Origin: Ottowia sp. SB7-C50
GTDB lineage: Bacteria > Pseudomonadota > Gammaproteobacteria > Burkholderiales > Burkholderiaceae_C
Direction: 5' to 3'
DNA: 64,000 nt
Assembly (NCBI RefSeq): GCF_033110285.1
Contig: NZ_CP136995.1
Span: 3,100,001-3,164,000, forward strand
Shown here: positions 1 to 10,178 of the stretch, one piece after another
How positions within the stretch are numbered: the first letter of the stretch is position 1
Layout: each line of letters starts with the position of its first letter
Program-made: the position numbers and the translations under genes
Notes under the pieces: model-generated
The model's input: only the letters and a program-made list of their open reading frames with translations
Databases searched by the model: none
Told to the model about the DNA's origin: nothing

Positions 1-613
1 TAAAGCCGCGCAGGTCGAACACCTCCTGGATCGGCACCTCGCCAAAATGCACCACGCGCTGCGGCGCGCGCGGGTTCATGTGCTTCAGGCGGTGCTGCAG
101 CGCATCCAGCGACTCGGCGTCGACCAGGTCGGCCTTGCTGATGAAGATCTGGTCGGCAAAGCCCACCTGACGCTGCGCCTCGACGCGGTCGTTGAGCTGC
201 TGCGCGGCGTGCTTGGCGTCCACCAGCGTGACGATGGCGTCCAGCAGATAGGCCTCTGCGATCTCATCGTCCATGAAGAAGGTCTGCGCCACCGGGCCGG
301 GGTCGGCCACGCCCGTGGTCTCGATCACCACCCGCTCGAAGTCGAGTTCGCCCTTGCGCTTTTTAGCCGCCAGATCGGCCAGCGTGGCGCGCAGGTCCTC
401 TCGGATGCTGCAGCAGATGCAGCCATTGCTCATCTGGATGATCTGCTCGTCGCGGTCGCTGACCAGGATCTCGTTGTCGATGTTTTCCTCGCCGAACTCG
501 TTCTCGATCACGGCAATCTTGTGGCCGTGGGCCTCGGTCAGCACGCGCTTGAGCAGCGTGGTCTTGCCCGAGCCGAGAAAGCCGGTGAGGATGGTGGCGG
601 GAATCAGGGACAT
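1..613 (-). CDS. CobW/YjiA-family GTPase (metallochaperone-like), C-terminus cut by window edge
   Basis: G3E-family P-loop GTPase, a family that loads metals (zinc, cobalt) into client proteins. Visible in order from the N-terminus: Walker A GFLGSGKTT near residue 10, ENEFGEENIDNEI (switch region), the metal-binding GCICCSI (CxCC) near residue 65, ETTGVADP (Walker B-like) near residue 95, and ISKADL as the base-specificity motif. The ATG at 613 is the only start placed just before the Walker A. About 204 codons lie in the window; the C-terminal CobW_C domain is off the edge. The metal and client cannot be told from this fragment. Confidence 0.9.
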   Translation of the reverse strand, partial: MSLIPATILTGFLGSGKTTLLKRVLTEAHGHKIAVIENEFGEENIDNEILVSDRDEQIIQMSNGCICCSIREDLRATLADLAAKKRKGELDFERVVIETTGVADPGPVAQTFFMDDEIAEAYLLDAIVTLVDAKHAAQQLNDRVEAQRQVGFADQIFISKADLVDAESLDALQHRLKHMNPRAPQRVVHFGEVPIQEVFDLRGF

Positions 614-700
614 GGCGAAATGGCGTGGCGCGGCAGCGCCGCGGTGAAGGGGTAAAGGGTCAGTGTAGCCCGCGCCCGCAGCGCACGTCGGCGCCGGCCA

Positions 701-1678
701 TCACTTCTTTTTGGCGCGGGGGTGTGCGGCGTCGTAGGCCCGGGCCAGGTGCTGGAAGTCGAGCCGCGTATAGACCTGCGTGGTGCCGATGCTGGCGTGG
801 CCCAGCAGTTCCTGCACCGCGCGCAGGTCGCCGCTGGACTGCAGCACGTGGCTGGCAAAGCTGTGCCGCAGCATGTGCGGGTGCACCGGCGTCGCCATGC
901 CGGCCAGCAGGCTGCGGCGCTTCAGCCGCTGCCACACCGACTGCGCCGTCAGGCGCGTGCCGCGGCGGCCCACGAACAGGGCCTGCGCCGACGGGCCGCC
1001 GATGGCCGCCTGGGGGCGCACGTCCAGCCAGCGCTGCAGCGCCTCGATGGCCTGCCGGCCCAGCGGCACGACGCGCCGCTTGCCGCCCTTGCCCTGCACC
1101 TGCACCTCGGCGGCAGGCAGGTCGATCCACCCGCGGCCGGCGCGCTGCGCCGCGTCGCTCGGCGTCACGTCCAGCCCCACCAGTTCGCCCACGCGCAGGC
1201 CGCTGCCGTACAGCAGTTCGACCATCGCGGCGTCGCGCGCTTCCAGCAGCGGGTCATCGTCTTCCGCCACATGCTCGGCCAGTTGCACGGCCTCGTCGAC
1301 GCCCAGCGCCTTGGGCAGGGGGCGCGCCTGCCGGGGTGCGCGCACGTCCTGCACCGGGTTGGCGGTGATGAGGTCCTCGCGCCCCAGCCAGGTGTAGAAG
1401 CCGCGCCAGCCCGACAGGATGAGCGCGATGCCGCGCCCGCTGCGCCCGCCCGCGTGCATGCGCGCCACCCAGCCGCGCACGTGGTGGCTCTGCACGGCCG
1501 TCAGTGCCACCGCGGCCTGCGCGGCGAACGCGGCGAGCTTTTGCAGGTCCAGGCTGTACAGCGTCAGCGTGCGCCCGGCCAGACGCTTCTGCACGCGCGC
1601 GTGTTCCAGATAACGCTCGATCAGCGCCTGGTCGGCGTCGGACAGCGATGGCGTTGCAGGCGCGTTCATGCTCTTCAA
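701..1678 (-). CDS. xerC: Site-specific tyrosine recombinase XerC
   Basis: 325 aa, close to the usual XerC length. Works with XerD to resolve chromosome dimers at dif. An N-terminal SAM-like core-binding domain (about residues 15-105) precedes the catalytic domain. Catalytic residues are visible: Arg in SGLRVGE, Lys in GKGGKRR, HxxR in HPHMLRHSF, His in LGHASIGTTQ and the nucleophile Tyr in TQVYTRL. It is the last gene of a minus-strand run dapF-DUF484-xerC, the same grouping as enterobacterial dapF-yigA-xerC. The ATG at 1678 lies against a copy of the ATAGC repeat, so the first three residues are uncertain (a second Met follows at codon 4). Confidence 0.95.
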   Translation of the reverse strand: MKSMNAPATPSLSDADQALIERYLEHARVQKRLAGRTLTLYSLDLQKLAAFAAQAAVALTAVQSHHVRGWVARMHAGGRSGRGIALILSGWRGFYTWLGREDLITANPVQDVRAPRQARPLPKALGVDEAVQLAEHVAEDDDPLLEARDAAMVELLYGSGLRVGELVGLDVTPSDAAQRAGRGWIDLPAAEVQVQGKGGKRRVVPLGRQAIEALQRWLDVRPQAAIGGPSAQALFVGRRGTRLTAQSVWQRLKRRSLLAGMATPVHPHMLRHSFASHVLQSSGDLRAVQELLGHASIGTTQVYTRLDFQHLARAYDAAHPRAKKK

Positions 1679-1814
1679 ATCATAGCATCAGCGGGCTTGT
1701 TGACGCCGGCCAGATGCTCAAACCATTGAAAATTTCGGCGCAGCGACACCCGCGCCATCGCCGCGCGGTGGCATGACTGCGCCGCATCACCCAAATCGAA
1801 AGGCCGCGGAGCAG

Positions 1815-1912
1815 GCCAAGCGGTGAACGCCGCGGAAGGGCTGGGCCCGCCCGCTGGCGTTGTCCCCCTTGCGCAGCAAAAGGGGGAAGCGGCGTCAGCC
1901 GCACAGGGGGGT
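1815..1912. repeat. GC-rich interspersed repeat (type B, 'gcgttgtccccctt')
   Basis: Between DUF484 and xerC. Shares the words 'gcggagcaggccaagcgg', 'gcgttgtccccct' and 'aagggggaagcggc' with copies at 12960-13087 and 46756-47031. The arms pair as an imperfect inverted repeat (cccccttgcgc / gcaaaaggggg). It has no coding potential. Possible roles are 3' mRNA stabiliser or terminator-like hairpin; that is inference. Confidence 0.65.
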
Positions 1913-2590
1913 TCAGTCCCTCACGCGCGAAAGCGCCGCGCTGGCCAGTTCGCCAATGCGCTCCAGAAAGTCGGTCGCCATGCCGGCCTGGTAGCGCTGG
2001 CTGTCGGGCGAGGCCAGCACCAGCAGCCCGAAGGCGGCACTGGCGGGGCCGGCGGTGAGCGGAATCAACGCCACCGACGCGGCGGCCTCGGGGTCGTCCA
2101 GCCACTGCACGGCGTCGAAGCCCGCGTTGACGCCGCAGTAGGGCGCGGTCAGCGAGCGGGCCAGGCTCTTGACGTCGTCGCTGGCGCCCTGGGCGAACGG
2201 CTCGCCGGCGTAGACCTCGGCCAGATCCCACAGCTTCATGGCCGCCTGCGGCACGCTGAACTGGCTGCGCAGCTCGCTCACCAGCACGGACGGCAGGTCG
2301 GCCGGGCGCGCCACCAGAAACATCTGTCGCGACCAGCGCAGCAGCTTGTCGGCGATCAGCATGTTCTCGTTGCCGTGGCGCATCATTTCCATCAGCCGCT
2401 GCTCCAGCAGCTTGATCTTCTCGCGCAGCATCTCGGCCTGCCGCTCCTGCAGGCTGACCGCGCGGCCGCCGTGCGGGCTGGTGAGTTGCACCGCACTCAG
2501 CAGGCCCGCATGCCGCTCGAAAAAATCGGGCGTGTGGATGAGGAACTGCGCAATGTCTTCTTCGGTGATGGGCGGAATGGCTGCGTTCAT
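1913..2590 (-). CDS. DUF484 family protein (GAF-like)
   Basis: 225 aa. The N-terminus (ITEEDIAQFLIHTPDFFERH) is the family hallmark. A short coiled-coil stretch follows (about residues 45-75, ERQAEMLREKIKLLEQRL), then a GAF-like fold with FGLLVLASPDSQRYQ near the C-terminus. Biochemical function is unknown in the family; it is conserved beside dapF and xerC (yigA position), as here. It starts 22 bp after dapF, consistent with one transcript. Confidence 0.85.
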   Translation of the reverse strand: MNAAIPPITEEDIAQFLIHTPDFFERHAGLLSAVQLTSPHGGRAVSLQERQAEMLREKIKLLEQRLMEMMRHGNENMLIADKLLRWSRQMFLVARPADLPSVLVSELRSQFSVPQAAMKLWDLAEVYAGEPFAQGASDDVKSLARSLTAPYCGVNAGFDAVQWLDDPEAAASVALIPLTAGPASAAFGLLVLASPDSQRYQAGMATDFLERIGELASAALSRVRD

Positions 2591-2612
2591 GGCTGGAGCA
2601 TAGGTCAGAAGG

Positions 2613-3527
2613 TCAATCGGGCAGTTCGATGCTGCCCTCGAACACGGTCACGGCGGGGCCGGTCATGAACACCGGGTCGCGCGCGCCGCCCGCCCATTCG
2701 ATGGTGAGCCGCCCGCCGCGCGCCTGCACGTCGACACGCTCGTCCAACAGGCCCAGCCGGATGCCCGCCACCACCGCCGCGCAGGCGCCGGTGCCGCAGG
2801 CCAGCGTTTCGCCCGCGCCACGCTCGTACACGCGCAGGCGCACGTGGCCGCGATCGACGATCTGCATGAACCCGGCGTTGACCCGGTTCGGAAACGCCGG
2901 GTGGCTTTCGATGAGCGGCCCCACGCTGGCCACGGGCGCCGCGTCGACATCGCCCACCAGCTGCACCGCGTGCGGGTTGCCCATGGACAGGACTGCTACA
3001 TTGACGATAGCATCCTGCGCAGTACCCGTCAGCGCAACGGCCGGATTTCGCTTCAGATCGAGCGGCCACCACTGCCACACGCGGTCGGGCGTGGCGCCCA
3101 ACGGCACCGGCGTCATGCCGCTGGCGTCGAAGGGCACGCGGTCCAGGTCGAACACCGGCGCGCCCATGTCCACGCGCACGCGGCCGTCGGGCTGCTCGGT
3201 CAGTTCGAGGACGCCGTTCTTCACCTTCACGCGCACACTGTGCTTGTCTGTCAGGCCACGTTCGCGCACATAACGCACGAAGCAGCGCGAGCCATTGCCG
3301 CAGTGCTCGACCTCGCCACCGTCGGCGCCGTTGTGGATGACGTATTCAAAGTCCACATCGGCCGAAGGCGCTGGCCGCACCGTCAGGATCTGGTCGGCAC
3401 CCACGCCAAAGTGGCGGTCGCCCAGAAAGCGGTATTGCGCCGGGCTCAGGTTCAGCCGCCCGCGCGTCTCGTCAAGCACGACGAAGTCGTTGCCGGCGCC
3501 CTGCATCTTGGTGAAGCGGATCTGCAT
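2613..3527 (-). CDS. dapF: Diaminopimelate epimerase
   Basis: Converts LL- to meso-diaminopimelate for lysine and peptidoglycan synthesis. The two catalytic cysteines are visible in [10 protein letters not shown] (about residue 80) and [12 protein letters not shown] (about residue 248). At 304 aa it is about 30 aa longer than E. coli DapF. The extra segment ([20 protein letters not shown], encoded near 2995-3045) falls before [10 protein letters not shown] and is encoded by a copy of the ATAGC repeat inserted in frame. The ATG at 3527 gives the canonical N-terminus [15 protein letters not shown]; the ABC ATPase gene ends 7 bp upstream. Confidence 0.95.
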   Translation of the reverse strand: MQIRFTKMQGAGNDFVVLDETRGRLNLSPAQYRFLGDRHFGVGADQILTVRPAPSADVDFEYVIHNGADGGEVEHCGNGSRCFVRYVRERGLTDKHSVRVKVKNGVLELTEQPDGRVRVDMGAPVFDLDRVPFDASGMTPVPLGATPDRVWQWWPLDLKRNPAVALTGTAQDAIVNVAVLSMGNPHAVQLVGDVDAAPVASVGPLIESHPAFPNRVNAGFMQIVDRGHVRLRVYERGAGETLACGTGACAAVVAGIRLGLLDERVDVQARGGRLTIEWAGGARDPVFMTGPAVTVFEGSIELPD

Positions 3528-3534
3528 GCGGTGA

Positions 3535-4269
3535 TTATCGCGGCTCGCCCGGCGCCGTGGCCTCGCCGCGAATGGGTTCGTCGCGGTCGATGCGGCCATC
3601 GACCAGCTCCACCAGCCGGTCGCAACGCCGCGCCAGGCGCGGGTCGTGCGTGACGATGACGAAGGCCGTGCCGCGCTCGTCGTGAATCTGCCGCAGCAGC
3701 GCGAACACGGCGTCGGACGCGGCGGTGTCCAGGTTGCCGGTGGGCTCGTCGGCCAGCACCAGCGGCGGGTTTTGCACCAGCGCGCGCGCAATCGCCACGC
3801 GCTGCTGCATGCCGCCCGACAGCTCGCCGGGCCGCTTGCCCATGGCGTCGGCCAGGCCCACGGCCGCCAGCAGCTCGCGCGCGCGCTCGCGCTGGGCAGC
3901 ACTCACGCGGCCGTCGGTCATCAGCGCGGGCAGGGTCACGTTCTCCAGCGCGGTGAAGGCCGGCAGCAGGTGGTGGAACTGGAACACAAAGCCCAGCGCG
4001 CGCCGGCGCATCAGCGTCAGCGCCTGGTCATCCATGTCCTGCACCGGCTCGCCCAGCAGGTGGTAGCTGCCCGAGGTCAGGCGCTCCAGCAGGCCGACGA
4101 TGTTGAGCAGCGTGCTCTTGCCCGAGCCCGAGGGACCGATCAGCGCCACGAATTCGCCGCGCGCCACTTGCCAGTCGATGCCGTGCAGCACTTCGACTTC
4201 GCTCGGCAGGCCGACGTTGTAGCGCTTGCGCACCTCGCGCAGTTCGATCAAGGGCCCGGCGGTGCTCAT
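3535..4269 (-). CDS. ABC transporter ATP-binding protein, LolD/MacB-type
   Basis: 244 aa cytoplasmic ATPase. Walker [11 protein letters not shown] (about residue 43), Q-loop [14 protein letters not shown], signature [15 protein letters not shown], Walker [13 protein letters not shown] and H-loop [10 protein letters not shown] are all present. It belongs to the LolD/MacB subfamily that powers mechanotransmission-type permeases. Its ATG overlaps the permease stop by ATGA (4266-4269), indicating translational coupling. With the permease and the periplasmic adaptor it forms a tripartite exporter; the substrate is unknown. Confidence 0.9.
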   Translation of the reverse strand: MSTAGPLIELREVRKRYNVGLPSEVEVLHGIDWQVARGEFVALIGPSGSGKSTLLNIVGLLERLTSGSYHLLGEPVQDMDDQALTLMRRRALGFVFQFHHLLPAFTALENVTLPALMTDGRVSAAQRERARELLAAVGLADAMGKRPGELSGGMQQRVAIARALVQNPPLVLADEPTGNLDTAASDAVFALLRQIHDERGTAFVIVTHDPRLARRCDRLVELVDGRIDRDEPIRGEATAPGEPR

Positions 4270-5483
4270 AGGCGGATCGCCTGCGCCGGGTCGAGCCGCG
4301 CCGCGCGCCGCGCCGGGGCCACCGCCGCCAGCACGCCGCAGACCACGGCCAGCAGCGCCGTCTGCACCGCCACATCCAGCGGCAGGTGCAGGTTGAACAG
4401 CGGCAGTCCGTCGGAGCCGCGCGCCAGTTTGGTAAACAGCCAGATCAGCGCCATCGCCAGCAGCACGCCCAGCGTGGAGCCGGCCGCGCCGACCACCGCG
4501 CCTTCGACCAGAAACACCCGCATCACCTGCCCGCGCGTGGCGCCCATGGCGCGCAGGATGCCGATTTCGCGCTGCTTCTGCACCACCGACACCACCAGCA
4601 CGCTGGCAATGCCCAGCACCACCACGATGGCGACCACGCCGCGGATCACGCCCGTGCTGATGCTCTGCGCGCGCAGCGCCGACACCAGTTGCGCGTTGGT
4701 CTCCTGCCAGCTTTCGATCTTGTAGGGCAGCGATGCGCGCAGCTCGCGCGCCACGGCGTCGGCCTGCCACACGTCGCGCACCTTCAGCTCGATCACCGTG
4801 GCGCCGCCGGGCAGGCCCAGCAGGCTCTGCGCCGTGCGCAGCGGCACGATGACGGTGCGGCGGTTCAAATCCTTCACGCCCAGGTCGACCAGCGCCGTCA
4901 CGCGCATCGAGTCCGACACCTTGCCGGTGTTGACCGACAGCCGGTCGCCCACGCGCAGGCCCAGGTCCTTGGCCAGTTCGGTGCCGAGGATGGCATCGCC
5001 CGGCTCGAGCCGCGCCTGGCCGCTCACCGCCTTGTCGCGCAGGCCGACGATGCGGTCGTAGCGGTCCAGCTCCACGCCCATCATGGCAATCGCCTGCGAC
5101 GCCTCGCCGCGCAGCGCCAGCCCGCTGCCCGACACCATGGGCGACACCGCCGCCACCTCGGCGCGCCGCTCCAGCAGCGGCAGCAGCGCCTGCCAGTTGG
5201 CCACCGAGCGCAGCCGCTGCGCGCGCGCCTGCGTGTCCGTCAGCTGCGTCGTGTCGCCCTCGGGCGGCCAAGCCGGCGTCACCACGTCGTCGGGCGCGCG
5301 CAGGCTGATGTGCGCCTGCGTGCCCAGGGTTTTTTGCACGGTGCTGGCCTGCAGGCCATTGATGAGCGCGGTGATGTAGGCGATCACCGCCACGCCCGCC
5401 GCCACGCCGATGATGATCAGCACCGTCTGCGCCCGCCCCTCGCGCAGAAAGCGCAGCGCCACTTGCCATTCAAAGCCGAGCAT
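4266..5483 (-). CDS. ABC transporter permease, FtsX/MacB-LolC type
   Basis: 405 aa. One transmembrane helix near the N-terminus (QTVLIIIGVAAGVAVIAYI), a large periplasmic MacB_PCD-like domain (about residues 50-250), then three C-terminal helices including VVAIVVVLGIASVLVVSVVQ and the FtsX-family motif KQREIGILRAMGATRGQVM. The start at 5483 (MLGFEWQVALRFLREGR) is chosen because upstream codons are low-complexity. The neighbours (adaptor upstream, LolD-like ATPase downstream) fit either a MacAB-like or a lipoprotein-type exporter. Confidence 0.88.
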   Translation of the reverse strand: MLGFEWQVALRFLREGRAQTVLIIIGVAAGVAVIAYITALINGLQASTVQKTLGTQAHISLRAPDDVVTPAWPPEGDTTQLTDTQARAQRLRSVANWQALLPLLERRAEVAAVSPMVSGSGLALRGEASQAIAMMGVELDRYDRIVGLRDKAVSGQARLEPGDAILGTELAKDLGLRVGDRLSVNTGKVSDSMRVTALVDLGVKDLNRRTVIVPLRTAQSLLGLPGGATVIELKVRDVWQADAVARELRASLPYKIESWQETNAQLVSALRAQSISTGVIRGVVAIVVVLGIASVLVVSVVQKQREIGILRAMGATRGQVMRVFLVEGAVVGAAGSTLGVLLAMALIWLFTKLARGSDGLPLFNLHLPLDVAVQTALLAVVCGVLAAVAPARRAARLDPAQAIRL

Positions 5484-5503
5484 GTCAGGACCTGCGCATG
5501 GGG

Positions 5504-6772
5504 TCAGCGCCCCATGGCGTTGGTCAGCGCCGCACCCGCGTCGCCCGCGCGATCGGCCGCGCCCGGCCGGCCGGGCCGCCACGGCACCGCGCGCGCTTTC
5601 ACGCGCTGACCGGGCTGGGCGTCGCCCTGCAGCACGACCGGCTCACCTTGTTGGACGCCGCCGGTGATCTCCACCGCCTCCAGCGTGCGCAGGCCCAGCG
5701 TCACGGCGCGCGGCTGGATGCGCCCGCCGTCGACGACCCACACGGTGGCGCCGTCGCGCAGCGCCCGCGTGGGCAGCGCCAGGGCGCGCTCGCGCTGGCC
5801 GGTGCGCACCTCGACCGACAGCGTCATGTCCTCGCGCAGGAAGTCGGGCGGTGCCTGGTCGGGCTGCAGCTTGACTTCGACGGCGCCACGCTGCGCATCC
5901 ACGCTGGGCGCAATGCTGCGCACCTGGGCTGCGAAAGGCTGGTTGGGAAACGCGTCGGCCACCACCCGGGCGCTCTGGCCGGTCTTCAGCTGGTCGAGAA
6001 AGCGCTCGTCCACCTGCGCCACCAGCAGCGTCGGCCCGTCCAGCGCCAGGCTCAGCAGCGCGCTGCCGGGCTGAACGATCTGCCCCGGCTCCACGCTGCG
6101 CACCAGCACCCGGCCGTCGGCCGGCGCGCGCACCGTGGCCTGCGCCAGCCGCACCTGGGCGGCCTGCTGCGCGGCCTGCGCCTGCGCCAGCTGCGCCTGC
6201 GCCTGCGCCAGATCGGCGCCGCCGTCGCCCAGCGCCTGCAACTGGGCACGCGCGGCGTCCTGCTGGGCGCGTGCCACCTGCACCGCCTTGCGCGCTTCGT
6301 CCAGCCGCGCCGCGCTGACAAAACCCTGCGCCACCAGTTGCTGCATGCGCGCCAGCTCGCGCTCGGCCGCCTGCAGCGTGGCCGCCGCCTGCGCCACCTG
6401 GGCCTGCGCCACGGCGTGGCCGCTGCCGCGGATACCCGCCAGTCGGGCGCGCGCCTGCTGCTCGCTGGCGCGGGCCTGCGCCAGCGCGGTCAGCTGTTCG
6501 TCGGCTTCCAGCTGGATGAGCGCATCGCCCTGGCGCACGCGGGCGCCTTCGCGCACCTGCACCGCGGCAACGCGGCCGGTCACCGTGCTGCCCACGTTGA
6601 CGCGCGAGGTGGTGGCGACACGCGCCGAAAACTGCAGGCTGCGCACCAGCGGGGCGAACTGCGGCTCGACCACGTCCACCACCGGGGCGCGCTGGCGCCA
6701 GAAAATCGCGGCGGCGACGGCAATCAACGCCGCCAGCCCCAGCCAAAGCGCGCTGCGCCCCCTCATCGGCAC
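5504..6772 (-). CDS. Efflux periplasmic adaptor (HlyD/MacA family)
   Basis: 422 aa membrane-fusion protein. An N-terminal anchor (ALWLGLAALIAVAAAIFW) is followed by a beta-barrel/lipoyl half (STVTGRVAAVQVREGARVRQ, about residues 62-82), a long Ala/Gln-rich coiled-coil hairpin (about 95-215), the second lipoyl half (ATVRAPADGRVLVRSVEPGQ) and barrel domains. The C-terminal 25 residues are low-complexity. It is the first gene of the operon with the permease 20 bp downstream. It bridges the inner-membrane permease to an outer-membrane channel, which is not encoded here. Confidence 0.88.
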   Translation of the reverse strand: MPMRGRSALWLGLAALIAVAAAIFWRQRAPVVDVVEPQFAPLVRSLQFSARVATTSRVNVGSTVTGRVAAVQVREGARVRQGDALIQLEADEQLTALAQARASEQQARARLAGIRGSGHAVAQAQVAQAAATLQAAERELARMQQLVAQGFVSAARLDEARKAVQVARAQQDAARAQLQALGDGGADLAQAQAQLAQAQAAQQAAQVRLAQATVRAPADGRVLVRSVEPGQIVQPGSALLSLALDGPTLLVAQVDERFLDQLKTGQSARVVADAFPNQPFAAQVRSIAPSVDAQRGAVEVKLQPDQAPPDFLREDMTLSVEVRTGQRERALALPTRALRDGATVWVVDGGRIQPRAVTLGLRTLEAVEITGGVQQGEPVVLQGDAQPGQRVKARAVPWRPGRPGAADRAGDAGAALTNAMGR

Positions 6773-6881
6773 GGGCCGGTCTGCGCGGGCAGACGGGGCT
6801 GGGCAAGGCAGGCGGGACCACGCATGGGCGCCATTATCCGCGTATGCTCAGGCGCGATGCATCGATTGTGAAAGCCCCGCC

Positions 6882-7427
6882 ATGCGCATTCCTGAATGGA
6901 CCCCCGACGCCAAGCCGCAGCCTGCCGAACTGGTTGACGCCATCCTGGCGCGGCGCGGCGGCCAGCTGATCAACCTGGACAAGGCGCTGCTGTGGAGCGA
7001 GCCGCTGGCCCGCGGCTGGAACACTTACCTGAAGGCCGTGCGCACCGAATTGCCCACCAGCCGCCGGCTGCGTGAACTGGCCATCTGCACCGTGGCGCTG
7101 CTGACCGGCGCGCACTACGAATACCACCACCACGCGCCCGACTTCCTGGCCGCGGGCGGCACGCAGGCCCAGCTGGACGCGCTGGACCGCGTCATCGCCG
7201 GCGATGCGCGGCAACAGGCCGACGACCCCGCGCTGGGCGAGGTCGAGCAACTGGTGATCCGCTATGCCGCGCAGATGACGCGCGATGTGAAGGTGGACGA
7301 CGCGCTGTTCACCGCGCTGAAACGCCACTTCGACACCACGCAGCTGGTCGAGCTGACGAGCGCCATCGCCACCTACAACATGGTGGCGCGCTTTCTGGTG
7401 GCGCTGGGCGTGACGCCCGAAGACTGA
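6882..7427 (+). CDS. Carboxymuconolactone decarboxylase/AhpD-like protein
   Basis: 181 aa all-helical CMD-fold protein. The core RELAICTVALLTGAHYEY, about residues 66-84, has the Glu/Cys/His region of the family, but only one Cys rather than the CxxC of peroxidase-active AhpD. It may therefore be a decarboxylase-like or non-redox member. It is transcribed divergently from the adaptor gene, and the 109 bp between them must hold both promoters. No substrate can be assigned. Confidence 0.8.
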   Translation: MRIPEWTPDAKPQPAELVDAILARRGGQLINLDKALLWSEPLARGWNTYLKAVRTELPTSRRLRELAICTVALLTGAHYEYHHHAPDFLAAGGTQAQLDALDRVIAGDARQQADDPALGEVEQLVIRYAAQMTRDVKVDDALFTALKRHFDTTQLVELTSAIATYNMVARFLVALGVTPED

Positions 7428-7451
7428 GCCGGCGGCCGCCGGTCAGAAAAA

Positions 7452-7505
7452 CTACTGATTTGATAGCTGCCGCCGCTTGACAGGCAAGCGCCGGCAGCCA
7501 TTTTG
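7452..7505. repeat. ATAGC palindromic repeat (type A), intergenic copy
   Basis: A clean copy: 'ttgatagctgcc' followed by 'gcttgacaggcaagcgc' and 'cggcagcc'. The arms gctgcc/ggcagc and gcttg/caagc pair into a hairpin. It lies in the tail-to-tail gap between the CMD gene and aquaporin, where it could act as a bidirectional transcription end; that role is inference. Confidence 0.75.
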
Positions 7506-7532
7506 ACCAATGGACCGGGCAGGACGCCCGCG

Positions 7533-8222
7533 TCAGGCGCGCTGCGGGCCGGCCACGGCCTTGTAGACCACCGCACCCAGGATGCCGCCGACGATCGGCG
7601 CCACCCAGAACAGCCACAGCTGGCTCAGCGCGCCGGTGCTGGCGAACAGCGCCACGCCGGTGGAGCGTGCCGGGTTGACCGAGGTGTTGGACACCGGAAT
7701 GCTGACCAGGTGGATCAGCGTCAGGCAGAGGCCGATGGCGATGGGCGCAAAGCCGGCGGGCGCGCGGCTGTCGGTCGAACCCATGATGACGAACAGGAAC
7801 ACCGCCGTCAGCACCACCTCGCACACCAGCACCGACATCATCGAGTACTTGCCGGGCGACAGGTCGCCAAAGCCGTTGCTGGCAAAGCCGCCGGCCACAA
7901 AGTCGGGCTTGCCGCTGGCGATCATGTACAGCACCGCCGCGGCGGCGATGGCGCCCATCGTCTGCGCCACGATGTAGGGCACCAAATCCTTCGAGTCGAA
8001 CCGGCCGCCCGCCCACAGGCCGAACGACACCGCCGGGTTGAGGTGGCAGCCCGAGATGTGGCCGATGGCGTAGGCCATGGTCAGCACCGTCAGGCCGAAG
8101 GCCAGCGAGACGCCGACAAAGCCGATGCCCAGTTGCGGAAACGCCGCCGCCAGCACCGCGCTGCCACAGCCGCCCAGCACCAGCCAGAAAGTGCCGATCA
8201 GCTCGGCCAGATACTTGTTCAT
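7533..8222 (-). CDS. aqpZ: Aquaporin Z-type water channel
   Basis: 229 aa, six transmembrane helices and two half-helices carrying the NPA boxes [10 protein letters not shown] (about residue 60) and [10 protein letters not shown] (about residue 183). The narrow-pore Arg follows the second NPA and a His sits in the expected LIHLV region, as in water-selective AqpZ rather than GlpF. The start at 8222 gives the typical [19 protein letters not shown]-terminus. It mediates rapid osmotic water flux across the inner membrane. Confidence 0.93.
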   Translation of the reverse strand: MNKYLAELIGTFWLVLGGCGSAVLAAAFPQLGIGFVGVSLAFGLTVLTMAYAIGHISGCHLNPAVSFGLWAGGRFDSKDLVPYIVAQTMGAIAAAAVLYMIASGKPDFVAGGFASNGFGDLSPGKYSMMSVLVCEVVLTAVFLFVIMGSTDSRAPAGFAPIAIGLCLTLIHLVSIPVSNTSVNPARSTGVALFASTGALSQLWLFWVAPIVGGILGAVVYKAVAGPQRA

Positions 8223-8370
8223 GATGCAAACTCCATGCGCATGAGTGAAACGAAGCCTGAATGCTAATGAGGTATGGCGACAAACCGGCGACGGCGCCCG
8301 CGTGCGGACAATTTTGCCGCCGCAGTGTGACAAAGCGCACACCCGCAGGCCGGCCTCAAGGACGGTCGCC

Positions 8371-9066
8371 ATGAACGCCACGCGCCGCACGCAGTCCGCC
8401 ATGCAGTTGACCGACAGCCGCCAGCACGGCGCGGACTGCGAGCTGTTTCTGGTCGAAGGCGAATCGGCCGCCGGCGCCGTGGCCGCCGTGCGCGACGCGC
8501 GCCGCCAGGCCGTGCTGCCGTGCCAGGGCAAGCCGCTCAACGCCTGGCGCGCCAGCACCGCGCGCGTGGCGGCGTATCCGCTGTACCCGCAACTGGCGGC
8601 TGCGCTGGGCCTGCCGTCGGCAACCGACGCCGCGGCCAACGCAGCGGCGGCGCCGCGCTTCGAGCGCCTGATGCTGCTGCTCGACCCGGACGCCGATGGC
8701 ATCCACATCGGCGCCCTTTTGCTCCTTTATTTGAAGCGCTTTGCGCCCGACTGGCTTGCGCAGGGCCGCGTTTTGATGGTCAGGCCGCCGGTGGCCGGCC
8801 TGCGCGTGGCGGCGTGCGACACCGGCGAGGTCGAAGATGTGTGGGCCTACACCCCAGAGCAGGCGCGCGCGCTGCGCCAGCGCGCCGCCGCCGCGCCCGA
8901 CCGCTGGACGGTGCTGCGCGAATGGGGCTTTCGCGGCCTGGCCAGCCTGCCGCCCGAGGTGCTGCGCGCCACCTGCGTCGACCCGGCCACGCGCCGCGCC
9001 GACGTGGTGACGCCCGAGCAGATGCAGTCGGTGATCGAAGTGTTCGGCGGCGCGGGCGGCGCCTGA
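8371..9066 (+). CDS. Stand-alone TOPRIM protein resembling the GyrB/ParE C-terminal half
   Basis: 231 aa. It matches only the TOPRIM part of type IIA topoisomerase B subunits: [12 protein letters not shown] (catalytic Glu), [11 protein letters not shown] (PLxGKxLN-like) and [17 protein letters not shown] (DxD metal site). There is no GHKL ATPase or transducer domain upstream: the preceding 150 bp is the aquaporin promoter region. Acidic metal residues are intact, so it may still bind DNA or nucleotide, but strand passage would need other subunits. AAGGA lies about 9 bp before the ATG at 8371. Either a functional domain paralogue or a gyrase fragment under decay; the clean ORF argues against decay. 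Confidence 0.75.
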   Translation: MNATRRTQSAMQLTDSRQHGADCELFLVEGESAAGAVAAVRDARRQAVLPCQGKPLNAWRASTARVAAYPLYPQLAAALGLPSATDAAANAAAAPRFERLMLLLDPDADGIHIGALLLLYLKRFAPDWLAQGRVLMVRPPVAGLRVAACDTGEVEDVWAYTPEQARALRQRAAAAPDRWTVLREWGFRGLASLPPEVLRATCVDPATRRADVVTPEQMQSVIEVFGGAGGA

Positions 9067-9076
9067 AAGCGGGAAT

Positions 9077-10138
<1,062 letters not shown>

Positions 10139-10178
10139 GCCCGCCATTCTGACGCGGCCGCGCCGCGCGGCGTCAGCG

